A stretch of DNA of 49,578 nt, from the NCBI GenBank assembly GCA_009692465.1, contig SHZD01000015.1, positions 1-49,578 of the forward strand. Reading direction: 5' to 3'. Under the pieces are notes generated by a model, which made no database searches, was not told the origin of the DNA, and saw nothing but the letters and a program-made list of their open reading frames with translations. Positions within the stretch are counted from its first letter, which is position 1. The number at the start of each line of letters is the position of its first letter. Positions 19,554 through 28,511 of the stretch are shown piece after piece. Position numbers and translations under genes: made by a program. The DNA comes from Myxococcales bacterium (lineage in GTDB: Bacteria; Myxococcota_A; UBA9042).

Positions 19554-19573
19554 TGCTGGGGAGTCGGCTAGTT

Positions 19574-20514
19574 TTACGGACCTTTTGTGCAAGTCTGCAC
19601 TCCGATTTCACCCTCGGTGGCGGCCAGCACGTTGGAACTCAACTGCGTAATCGCGCCCTTGCCGCCCTTATTCAGCAACATCATGTAGAGTTTGCCGTTT
19701 GGATGCAGGCAGTTGCCGGTCAGCGTCGCGACCATCGCCCCTTTGCCGTCGCTGGTGCCTTTGACCTTGGCGTCGGCCACCACCGCCCCGCCGTCCATCA
19801 GGCTAAGCTGAGCGGGCTGCCCTTTGCGCAACGCGAGTGAAACTTCGGGCGGCGCGCCACCGCCAAAACCACCGATACCGGCAGCTGCCTCTGCTTTCCA
19901 GCGGATCTGCACCGCTTTGGCGTCCGTTGGCGCGTTGAGCCAAAACTGCACGTAACCGGGGACGTCGTCGCCGTGCCCACACAGGCCAAGCGCGCGAGCA
20001 ACGGCAATTTGAGCCGGCACCACTGAAACTAGCGGGGCGGCGAGCGGCTCGATCGGCAGCATATCGCTGGTTACTGCACGAATCGCCCGCTGACTGTCGA
20101 GCGTAACCGTCAAGCTGCGGTCTAGGACCGGAGCGCGCCGCTGGCCAACTGTGCAGCTGTAGACCAAATGGACGGCAATTGCCGCCTTGCTGCGGACCAC
20201 CCGCTGAACGGTCAGGCCTTCGGGGTCAATTCCCCATAAATCCGCGTGACTTTGGCGAAAGCCAGCGCCGTGGCTTGCGCTGTTGCTGCGCTAGCTGTGG
20301 GCGCAAAACCAGTCAACAGCGCTGGACCGGCCAGCGTCTCCGTCCAAGTCGCATCTAAGTCGCGGTGTTGACTGCGCAGCGCCGCAACGCGGGTCTGCGC
20401 TGCGCGGCGCACGTGGGCAAATGCCGACGCCGGAGCTGCGCTCGCTTCGGTCGCGGTGCTTTGCGCCACGATTGCCAAAAGTAAGGTAGCCAACCGAAGT
20501 AGTTTTGCAGACAT
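19574..20514 (-). pseudogene. Secreted FTP (fungalysin/thermolysin propeptide)-like protein interrupted by an apparent -1 nt frameshift
   Basis: ORF A (MSAKLLRLATLLLAIVAQ...TASAATAQATALAF) continues in another frame as RQSHADLWGIDPEGLTVQRVVRSKAAIAVHLVYSCTVGQ...; HADLWGIDPEGL resembles the FTP consensus HADLFGLDP. Switch near 20257-20260. Confidence 0.7.
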
Positions 20515-20675
20515 GCCGCGCCTCACGCCCAGATCGGGCGGCGCAGTGTAAGGATGCGGATCCGCGGGGGTCAAGCCAAAAAATCGTCCGCATTGCCTCA
20601 GTTGGCCATCCGCGCCCACTGCACCAACGCCGCTGGCGCTAGTTCACTGGAATTTCGCAGATCTAACCGCAGCGC

Positions 20676-21407
20676 CTACTTCTTGACTTCCAATTGCGCC
20701 AGACAATGGACAATTTCAGCGGCAAACAGTTCGGCGTCGCGCGGCCAGCGGGCGGTGATCAAATTGCCGTCGCGCACCGCAAATGGGACCCACGGGGCAC
20801 GCCCCGTCAAGAACTGCTTTGGCGATGCTAGATTGCGGGTCACTTCGGCCTGAACCCACTCCGGATAGGTGCGGTAGTAGTCGCCCAGCCGCCAGGCCGT
20901 AGCCGCCCAACCACTGAATTCTAGGGATTTTGTCAGCGCGGTGCACTGCCGGTCTGCCAAAACCGAGCGACCAGTGCGGTTGTCGATGGTGCGCGCCAAC
21001 ACCACCACGCCGTGGCAAATCGCCGCCACCAGCTTGTTCGCCTGCCAAAACGCCAACACCAAGCGCCGCAGCGCTTCGCTCTCCAAGTATTGGCGCATGC
21101 CTTTGGCGTGGCCACCGGGCAGGATGACGGCCGAAAACGCCTCCGCGCTGACTTCGGCCAGCGCCAACGGCTGGCAGAATTCTGGCGACTGGCGCAGGCG
21201 GTCAAAGCGCTCCAAAGCGTCGGGTTCAGCCCCGAGTTGGCCGAACAGCACGCCGGTCAGCAACAGCGGGTCGGCCTGCGCAGCCTGGGCATTTTCGGTG
21301 GCAAAGGCCACCCGAAAGCCCGCTTCGCGCAGTCGATGCCAGGGAGTGGCGACCTCGGTCGGATCGAAATCGCAATTGGGCAAACAAATCAAGATGGCGC
21401 GTGGCAA
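20676..21407 (-). CDS. DJ-1/PfpI (type 1 glutamine amidotransferase-like) protein
   Basis: ILPGGHAKGMRQYLES; nucleophile elbow AAICHGVVVLA. Confidence 0.85.
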   Translation of the reverse strand: MPRAILICLPNCDFDPTEVATPWHRLREAGFRVAFATENAQAAQADPLLLTGVLFGQLGAEPDALERFDRLRQSPEFCQPLALAEVSAEAFSAVILPGGHAKGMRQYLESEALRRLVLAFWQANKLVAAICHGVVVLARTIDNRTGRSVLADRQCTALTKSLEFSGWAATAWRLGDYYRTYPEWVQAEVTRNLASPKQFLTGRAPWVPFAVRDGNLITARWPRDAELFAAEIVHCLAQLEVKK

Positions 21408-21455
21408 ACTGGCTCTCCGTGACTAGATGGGCTGGCGTGACTACCTGCCTTGCGG

Positions 21456-21565
21456 TAGCCCTGCGCGGTGGGTTCTGTAGCCCTGCGCGGTGGGTTCTGT
21501 AGCCCTGCGCGGTGGGTTCTGTAGCCCTGCGCGGTGGGTTCGGTAGCCCTGCGCGGTGGGTTCGC
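21456..21565. repeat. 22-bp minisatellite (tagccctgcgcggtgggttctg) x5
   Basis: Units at 21456, 21478, 21500, 21522, 21544; last two have TTCGG/TTCGC ends. Confidence 0.95.
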
Positions 21566-21674
21566 TGCTGGAGCCCGGACGTGGACCGCGCTGCGTCCTG
21601 CCCTCGGTTTTACCGCGCGATTGAACCTTGTGCAATTCGGCTGGCCCTGGACCGGTGCTGCCGTGCTGCCCACC

Positions 21675-21822
21675 CGCGATTCCCCGCTTTCGGCGCAACT
21701 CTGCGTCGGCGCTCCAGTCCGATGCTCAACGGCCGCGAAGGTCGCTTCCGCTTCGGGCTTCGCTTCTCCTTGATTTGCATCCGAAATCGGGGCTCGCGAA
21801 AGATTCGATGGGGAATTTGGGC
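21675..21822 (-). repeat. Structured repeat family 2, copy 2 (divergent)
   Basis: Reverse complement: CCCAAATTCCCCATCGAATCTTTCGCGAGCCCCGATTTCGGATGC...GACGCAGAGTTGCGCCGAAAGCGGGGAATCGCGGG. Confidence 0.7.
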
Positions 21823-21837
21823 CACTGCCTTGCCGAC

Positions 21838-22722
21838 TCAGGCGCGCCACACCGCCCAACCGCGAATGGGCAGAACGCGCACGCTGGGGGCGCTCGGGCA
21901 GTCCGCCACTTCGCGCAAGAATCCGGCCAAGTCGTTGCCGGGGATCTGCCGCGTCGCCCCATCGAGCGGTCGCCAAAACTGGTCCCAATGGCACGGAATG
22001 ACCAGTTTGGGCTGCAATGCGGCGACCGCGCGCCGGGTAAAATTAGGCACGCTTTGGCGGCCAACCGTGCAGCACAGCAAGATATCAGCTGTGATTCCTG
22101 ATAGTTCTGCTTCGACAAGGTTGGCGGAGCCCAGATGGTAGACGCTGCCGGCCGCGGTATTGAGGTGCAACCCAAAGGTCAGGCCGACTCGCCAGCGGGT
22201 GTAGCGCGCTGGTCCGCGCAAAATGGCGTCGATGCGGCCCGGCAGCGGCACTCGTCCAGCTAAAATCGGGCTGTGCGCGGACAGGATGGCCTTCAATTCA
22301 AACGGACCTTGGCGAAAGGACTCGCCTTGCCCATGCAGTTCGACCAACTGGCTCTCGGGCAAACCATAGCCACGGCACCAATTGAGGGTGTCACTAGAAC
22401 CGTATACCCGCGCCCCGGTCTTTGCCGCGATCGCCGGTGCATCCAGCGCATGATCAAAGTGCGAATGGCCTACTGCGACTGCATCGGCGGCATCGACGTC
22501 GGCAGCAATCTGGTCCAACCGCGGTTCGATTTTGCCAAAAGCCAGATCGCTCAGACTGTGGCGCGACAGATGGGGGTCCAGCCAAAAATGCTGGCCGCCT
22601 GCCATCACCCGAAATCCAGCCGTGCCTAACCACTGGATAGCCAAGCCGCAGGCGTTGGACGGCCGCGGTTCGTCGGCAAACCACGCCGGATCGATGGCTG
22701 TCGAAAAACGCGAAAATGCCAT
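21838..22722 (-). CDS. MBL-fold metallo-hydrolase (UlaG/NAPE-PLD-like)
   Basis: VGHSHFDHALD metal-binding motif; WLDPHLSRHSLSD; LVIPCHWDQFW. Confidence 0.85.
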   Translation of the reverse strand: MAFSRFSTAIDPAWFADEPRPSNACGLAIQWLGTAGFRVMAGGQHFWLDPHLSRHSLSDLAFGKIEPRLDQIAADVDAADAVAVGHSHFDHALDAPAIAAKTGARVYGSSDTLNWCRGYGLPESQLVELHGQGESFRQGPFELKAILSAHSPILAGRVPLPGRIDAILRGPARYTRWRVGLTFGLHLNTAAGSVYHLGSANLVEAELSGITADILLCCTVGRQSVPNFTRRAVAALQPKLVIPCHWDQFWRPLDGATRQIPGNDLAGFLREVADCPSAPSVRVLPIRGWAVWRA

Positions 22723-22743
22723 CGGTTCAACTCATGCAGCAAT

Positions 22744-23805
22744 TCAACGGGTTTGGGCGTACTTGTACTTGACGCTGGCGTCAATCACCACTGCCGGCTC
22801 GGCCGGATTAGGCTGCACTTCAGCTTGCGCTGTGCCCTTAATGACGTAGGTCACCGGGTGCATGAGCGTTCCGACGGCCTTGCGCGCCGCCCACGCCAAA
22901 TCGGCCAAATCGTCATCGCGGCCAACCTGTTTTTCGCCGGTCAGCTTGATCGCAGCCCGCGCAGTTCCTCGTTTGGCCAACACGCTAATACTATAGGGAA
23001 TACGATAATCCATGGTCGGGTCGGTTTTTTCCAATTCACGGGTCTCTTTTTGCACTTCGCCGGCAACCGTCTTGCCTTTGCCTGATGCAACCAGAAAGCC
23101 CAAAGGCCGACTGCCGCGCTCTTTGGGCAACACAATGTAGTCGACCACCAAATGCGGCGAGCCGAAATGGAAAAGCTGCACCGAGCGGTCATAAATCTGA
23201 TGGGCAGTGGTCGTCGACGCTTCGTGAACAGCGTAGGCAGTCGCGGTACCCTCAAAAGTCTTGCCGCCTGCATTGGCACAGGCGATCGCCAGCTTGCCCA
23301 TCGGCACCATGAGTTCGCGCCATGTGTAGCCCGAACTATTCTTGTCGACAACCGAAAACGGCGACAGCGCCGACGTGAGACTGACGCTGCCGGTGGTGGT
23401 GCCGAAATCGAACTTGGCGATCAACTGGCTGCCGGTCGATTCGAGGCTGTGTTTGCCGGCAGTCAGTCCCAACTTACTGGTTCCTAACACATAACTGCCC
23501 TTGGCGAAAGACTCCTTGCCGAAGAATGTCCCTTGCGGCGACTCTTGGCGAAAGGTCACTTCTAGCGTGCCCTTGCGAAAGCCGGCGTTGGCCAAGCTGA
23601 AGCGGACAAAAGTCTCCTGACCGGCGCCGGTCTTGGCGCGAATCGTTACGTGTTCAATGGCTTGGCTGTTTTCGGCAAAATCAGCCTTATTGTATTGCCA
23701 AGGCGTAGTGGCGACCCCAGCCCTAGCCGATTGCGGGACCAGCCAAGCGGCGCACTGCAGCATTGACAACAAAAACACGTTTATTCTACGCAAGTTGGGT
23801 CTCAT
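22744..23805 (-). CDS. Hypothetical secreted protein
   Basis: Signal peptide [29 protein letters not shown] from ATG at 23805; the longer ORF to 24183 is read-through of a tandem repeat and the rlmN-like 3' end. Confidence 0.7.
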   Translation of the reverse strand: MRPNLRRINVFLLSMLQCAAWLVPQSARAGVATTPWQYNKADFAENSQAIEHVTIRAKTGAGQETFVRFSLANAGFRKGTLEVTFRQESPQGTFFGKESFAKGSYVLGTSKLGLTAGKHSLESTGSQLIAKFDFGTTTGSVSLTSALSPFSVVDKNSSGYTWRELMVPMGKLAIACANAGGKTFEGTATAYAVHEASTTTAHQIYDRSVQLFHFGSPHLVVDYIVLPKERGSRPLGFLVASGKGKTVAGEVQKETRELEKTDPTMDYRIPYSISVLAKRGTARAAIKLTGEKQVGRDDDLADLAWAARKAVGTLMHPVTYVIKGTAQAEVQPNPAEPAVVIDASVKYKYAQTR

Positions 23806-23873
23806 AGGCGTCAAGAAGGTCTGCCAAAACCGCCGACCAAGCAGCGGGCCGACAACGAAGTGCGCACTTGGGC

Positions 23874-23993
23874 GATTCACGGGTTGGCCATTCGGGGGTT
23901 GGCCATTCGGGGGTTGGCCATTCGGGGGTTGGCCATTCGGGGGTTGGCCATTCGGGGTTGGCGATTCACGGGTTAGCGATCGTGGGGTTGCCG
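23874..23993. repeat. ~15-bp minisatellite (cattcgggggttggc), about 8 units including edge variants
   Basis: gattcacgggttggc, then cattcgggggttggc x4, a 14-bp variant, gattcacgggttagc, gatcgtggggttgc. Confidence 0.93.
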
Positions 23994-25078
23994 TTGGTCG
24001 TTGGCAGACCGAAAGGTGGTGGTGCCGGTCGCGCAGCCAACTGTCCGCACGCCCCCCCGACTTGTTGGCCATGCGGGTGGCGAACCATCGCCCGAATGCC
24101 GCCATCGAGCAAGTGCTTGTGAAAAGCCCAGATGCTGGACCGACTTGGCGCGCCAAGCGCAGGATCCGGGCCCGGATTGGCAATAATCAGGTTGACCCGC
24201 GCCGGCACTCCAGTTAGCCACTGCATCAGCAAGTCCGCGTCGGCCAGAGCATCGTTGTGCCCGCCGAATAAGATGTACTCGATCAGGACTTCGCGACCGC
24301 TAGGTAGATGCTGAACAATCGCACTTTTGAGCGCGGCCAGATCGCACCGATCGTTGATCGGCATCCATTGTGCTCGCCGCCGATCGTCGGGCGCATTCAG
24401 ACTGACCGCTAAGTTGGCGCGGACACTGGCAAAGAACTGCGGCAGCTTCCAAGCCACCCCGACCGTGCTGACCGTCACTTTGCGCCACGCCAGCCCCGCC
24501 GCGAGGTCGTCCGTCATCACCGCCACCGCATTGGCGACCGCCTCCAAGTTGTCCAATGGTTCGCCCATCCCCATGAACACCACATTGCTGATCGGCGGAC
24601 TACCGGCGGCAACCTGAGCCCACAGGCGCTGGGCCAGCAGCAGCTGGGTGGTGATTTCAGCGGCGCTCAAGTTGCGGGACAGGCCGAGCCGACCCGTTTC
24701 GCAAAACACGCAGCGGCGGCCACAACCGACCTGACTGGAGACGCACAACGTGGTGCGGCTGTCATCGGATGCAGGGATAATCACCGCTTCGATGAACTGG
24801 TCATCCGCCAAACGCACAAGCAGCTTGCGGGTGCCGTCGGTGTCCACGAGTTGGCGATCCACCACCATTGGCGGCAGATCGCCCGCTGTGGCCAGCAGCG
24901 CCGCCCTAGCCTGGCGACCCAAGCCGTCAGTGGCTGCGGCCCAATCCAGTCCGAGGTGCCAGATCGCCTTGCCAACGTGGTTTACCACTTGGCGCGCCTG
25001 ATTCGCCCGCAGCCCTCGCTGCTGCAAGGCCATTGCCAGCCGTTGGGGTGGCCAAGCCAAGATCGATTGCACGTCCAC
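23966..25078 (-). CDS. RlmN/Cfr-family radical SAM methyltransferase
   Basis: CGRRCVFCETG motif, VVFMGMGEPLDN, ACGQL near C-terminus; C-terminal tail NGNPTIANP is encoded by the edge of the minisatellite. Confidence 0.87.
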   Translation of the reverse strand: MDVQSILAWPPQRLAMALQQRGLRANQARQVVNHVGKAIWHLGLDWAAATDGLGRQARAALLATAGDLPPMVVDRQLVDTDGTRKLLVRLADDQFIEAVIIPASDDSRTTLCVSSQVGCGRRCVFCETGRLGLSRNLSAAEITTQLLLAQRLWAQVAAGSPPISNVVFMGMGEPLDNLEAVANAVAVMTDDLAAGLAWRKVTVSTVGVAWKLPQFFASVRANLAVSLNAPDDRRRAQWMPINDRCDLAALKSAIVQHLPSGREVLIEYILFGGHNDALADADLLMQWLTGVPARVNLIIANPGPDPALGAPSRSSIWAFHKHLLDGGIRAMVRHPHGQQVGGACGQLAARPAPPPFGLPTTNGNPTIANP

Positions 25079-25086
25079 TGCCCGGA

Positions 25087-27318
25087 CTACGCGATTTCGC
25101 CGCGCAAAAGCGCATCTTGCAGCGAAAACGCTGGCAATTCAGCCGCCGAGCGCACGTAACTGCCGTCGCCCTGCAACAGCCAACTGCAACTGGTGTCCGC
25201 GACGGCCCCATCCAGACATTGGGCGCGGATCCGACGCTTGGACTCGGCGTCGTCAATCGGAAAGGCAATCTCGACCCGCCGGTGCAAGTTGCGCTCCATC
25301 CAGTCGGCGCTGGAACAGAACAATTCGCCGCTGGTCGCAAACCACCAGCAGCGCGCGTGTTCCAAGAAGCGGCCGACCATCGCCCGAACCGTGATGTTTT
25401 CCGACAGGCCCGCTAGGCCCGGACGCAAGCAGCAGATGCCGCGAACGATGAGTTCGATGTGGACTCCGGCCAAACTAGCACGGTACAGGGCGCCGATGAT
25501 CGCTGGTTCAGTCAGCGCGTTCATTTTCGCAATGATCTTTGCTGGTTGTCCAGCATTGGCCGCATCAATTTCGGCGTCGATACGGGCAATCAACTCGGAC
25601 TGCAGGGTAAACGGGCTGTGCAACAAGCGCTTGAGCGAGCGGACCCCGCCCAACCCGGTCAACATCGAGAACACCGCGTGCACATCGGTGGTCACGGAGA
25701 GTTCGCTGGTCAACAAGCTGATGTCCGTGTACAGCCGCGCGGTGACCGGATGGTAGTTGCCCGTGCCTAAGTGCACAAAACTGCGCAGCTTTGTCCCTTC
25801 GCGCCGCACCACCAAGGTCATCTTGGCGTGGGTCTTGTGGCCGACGACTCCGTAGACGACGTTGGCGCCGGCGACTTGCAGTTCGGTCGCCAAGTCGATG
25901 TTGGCGGCTTCGTCAAAGCGGGCGCGCAGTTCCACTACGGCGGTCACGTCTTTGCCAGCCCGCGCCGCATCGATCAGCGCCCGCACAAACGGTGAACTCG
26001 GGCCCGTCCGGTACAGGGTCATCTTGATCGCCAGCACTTCGGGGTCCGTCGCCGCTTGGCGGACAAACTCGAGCACCGGCGCCGCCGAATCATACGGGTG
26101 ATGCAAGACCACTGGCGTATCGCGCAGCACCCTGAAAATGCCGCCTTTGCCATCCATCGCTTTGCCGGCTAGTACCGCCGGAATCCGCGGCACCATCTGC
26201 GGCCAGCGCAAATCGGGGCGATCGGCCAAGTCGATGAGCGCCGCCAGTCGGTGCAAGTTCACCGGCCCGGGCACCCGGTACAACTCGGCTTCGGTCAACT
26301 CAAATTGCGCCAGCAGAAAGCGCGCCATCTCCGCAGTGCACTGCTCGCCCACCTCAAGCCGCACCGCGTCGCCGTCGTTGCGCCGGTTCAGTTCGCCTTT
26401 GAGCGCCTCAAGTAGATCGTCGGTTTCTTCTTCAGCGACAAACAGATCGGAGTCGCGCGTGATCCGAAACGGTGCGCAGCCGACAATGGTCATGCCCGGA
26501 AACAAATCGCCGATAAACGCCTGCACCACTGTCGATAGCAGCGCAAAATCGCGGGTATACCCATCGGCCCCTGGTGGCAGGCGCAGAACCCGCGGCAGCG
26601 ATCGCGGCACCTGCACCACCGCAATGCCGGAGCGGCGACCAAAGGCATCGGCGCCGTCGAGCGACACAATCAACACGAAATTCTTGTTTTGGACGTGCGG
26701 AAAGGGATGCACCGGGTCCAGACCAATCGGGGTCAAGACCGGTAATACGTCGGAATTAAAATACTCTTGCAGCCACAACTCTTGGGCATCGGTCCAAGCG
26801 GCCTCGCGCAGCAAGCGAATCCCAGCCGCCTCTAGTTGGGGCAGCAGTTCGTCATCGAGAACGCGGTATTGATCTGCGACCAGTTTGTGGGCTTCGGCGG
26901 CCACTAGATCGAGGATTTCCGAGGCCGAACGGTCATCGGGGCTTTTGGCGGCCAAACCGTAGACGACTTGCTGCTGCAGACGCGACACTCGAATTTCAAA
27001 GAATTCATCGAGATTGGAGCAAGATATGGTCAGGAAGCGCAGGCGCTCCAGCAGCGGCACATTGGGATCGCGGGCCTGAGCCAACACCCGGGTATTGAAG
27101 GCTAATCGGCTCAATTCGCGGTTCAAGAAATGCTGCGGATTGGCCAAGTCCTCGCGAGCGGCGCGGTGAACGGCGCTGTACAGTCCGGAGGGAACTTGGC
27201 CCGGCGGGATGCCGCCATGGGCAGGGTCGTGTTCGAATGCAGAACCAGCGCGCTCGAAATGGTCGGGGTCCACGATCATGCAGTCGGCGAGGTCGGCGCG
27301 GGCGCAAAGACGGCCCAA
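25087..27318 (-). CDS. ppk1: Polyphosphate kinase 1
   Basis: FLNRELSRLAFNTRVL, DEFFEIRVSRL, VLHHPYDSAAPVLEFVRQAATDPEVLAIKMTLYRTG, HLGTGNYHPVTARLYTD; start may be the internal ATG near 27279. Confidence 0.93.
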   Translation of the reverse strand: MGRLCARADLADCMIVDPDHFERAGSAFEHDPAHGGIPPGQVPSGLYSAVHRAAREDLANPQHFLNRELSRLAFNTRVLAQARDPNVPLLERLRFLTISCSNLDEFFEIRVSRLQQQVVYGLAAKSPDDRSASEILDLVAAEAHKLVADQYRVLDDELLPQLEAAGIRLLREAAWTDAQELWLQEYFNSDVLPVLTPIGLDPVHPFPHVQNKNFVLIVSLDGADAFGRRSGIAVVQVPRSLPRVLRLPPGADGYTRDFALLSTVVQAFIGDLFPGMTIVGCAPFRITRDSDLFVAEEETDDLLEALKGELNRRNDGDAVRLEVGEQCTAEMARFLLAQFELTEAELYRVPGPVNLHRLAALIDLADRPDLRWPQMVPRIPAVLAGKAMDGKGGIFRVLRDTPVVLHHPYDSAAPVLEFVRQAATDPEVLAIKMTLYRTGPSSPFVRALIDAARAGKDVTAVVELRARFDEAANIDLATELQVAGANVVYGVVGHKTHAKMTLVVRREGTKLRSFVHLGTGNYHPVTARLYTDISLLTSELSVTTDVHAVFSMLTGLGGVRSLKRLLHSPFTLQSELIARIDAEIDAANAGQPAKIIAKMNALTEPAIIGALYRASLAGVHIELIVRGICCLRPGLAGLSENITVRAMVGRFLEHARCWWFATSGELFCSSADWMERNLHRRVEIAFPIDDAESKRRIRAQCLDGAVADTSCSWLLQGDGSYVRSAAELPAFSLQDALLRGEIA

Positions 27319-27455
27319 CGTGCCAGTATGCCATACACAACGCCAAATCGCCCAATTTACTGCGAACTACCGGACAAGCTCTCCGACAACTGCGTCCGTG
27401 TGGGCAGAGGCACAGGCTTGTTCTCGGCTTAGAGTTCTAAATATATTGGATTTAT

Positions 27456-28454
27456 CTAGATTTTGCCGGTGGCGTAACTCCACGCCAAGCGCGCCGCCAA
27501 GCGCGCCGTCGCGCCGTCCTGATCAAACCTTGGATTGAGTTCATACAGGCCCAACTGGTTGGCGATGCCCAGCTTGCCGACCATCGCCACCGCCCGCACC
27601 ACCGCACCGGCGGCGACACCTAAGGCTTGCGGCAGGCTCACCCCAGGTGCCATGGCTTGCGAAAATGCCGCCAGATCCACGCATATCGCCAAACCCTGAT
27701 GGTTATCAGCCAGTTGACGCACCTGCCCGCACAAGTCCGCGCCCGCTTTGCGCTCGTCGCCGTCGATATCCTCATAAAACACCGTAGGCACCGCGTGTTG
27801 GAGCAAAAACTGCAACGATGCCTGACAGTTGGCGCTGCGCTGGATCCCCCACTGCAGCAACGATGGCCCGGCCAAGCGCGCTGCTGGGTCAGACAACAGC
27901 CGCCGAAAGGCGGTGGTCGCGTGCGGCTCCTCACGGCCACTATCGTAGGCGGTGACATCGGCGATGGCGTCGACATGCACCGCTGCCAGCCGACCTTGGG
28001 CATAAGTTCGGCTCACCGCCCGCGCCAGCCCGGCAATGGCACCGTAGGCGTGATCGCCGCCGCCGCCAATGACCACGAACCGCGCGGCCCCAAAGCGCTC
28101 GCGCAGCACCGCAACTACCTCGGTCAACCGCGCATGGGTCTCTTGGGTGTGGCCAGCAGGCTCCAGATCGCCCGCATTGAGTACCGAACCGGCGCCAAAC
28201 TCGGCGGGCGCTGGCATCCGAAAGAAATGGTCGCGAAACTTGGTCGGCCCATCGGCGGCCCCCGCGCGGCCTCCTTGCAGTTGCACGCCGCGGCCATCGG
28301 CGACCCCTAGGACCACCAACTGCACCCGATCGGGCTGCGGGTCAGCGTCCAGCGTCACCAAGCGGTGCGACATGCGTGGATCGTCGCGGCGAGTCTTGAG
28401 CGCCGGGGCGTGCGGGGTGGTGTCGGCGCGGACAAAGCGCAAGGTGTCATTCAT
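27456..28454 (-). CDS. Ureohydrolase (arginase/formiminoglutamase) fold protein with degenerate metal site
   Basis: VIGGGGDHAYG, VHVDAIADVTAYDSG (canonical DAHxD), ICVDLAAFSQAMAPGVSLPQALGV (canonical SIDxDxxxPxxAPG). Confidence 0.75.
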   Translation of the reverse strand: MNDTLRFVRADTTPHAPALKTRRDDPRMSHRLVTLDADPQPDRVQLVVLGVADGRGVQLQGGRAGAADGPTKFRDHFFRMPAPAEFGAGSVLNAGDLEPAGHTQETHARLTEVVAVLRERFGAARFVVIGGGGDHAYGAIAGLARAVSRTYAQGRLAAVHVDAIADVTAYDSGREEPHATTAFRRLLSDPAARLAGPSLLQWGIQRSANCQASLQFLLQHAVPTVFYEDIDGDERKAGADLCGQVRQLADNHQGLAICVDLAAFSQAMAPGVSLPQALGVAAGAVVRAVAMVGKLGIANQLGLYELNPRFDQDGATARLAARLAWSYATGKI

Positions 28455-28511
28455 GCCGCGATTCCCCGCCGTGATCTAGATGGGAAACTGGAGTACGGTC
28501 GGCTCACGCAA

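Noticed and set aside
20212-20619. Intact 135-aa stand-alone gene
   Set aside because: Better explained as the 5' part of the frameshifted FTP-like gene at 19574-20514.
21456-23993. CRISPR-like tandem arrays
   Set aside because: Units are directly contiguous without unique spacers and no cas genes are nearby; these are minisatellites.
23806-24183. N-terminal [10 protein letters not shown] extension of the 22744-24183 ORF
   Set aside because: Read-through of the 15-bp minisatellite and antiparallel frame of the rlmN-like gene; a proper signal peptide starts at 23805.
28449-28480. Possible fifth family 2 copy (ccgcgattccccgcc)
   Set aside because: Only a short match to one arm and no second arm or internal stem found.
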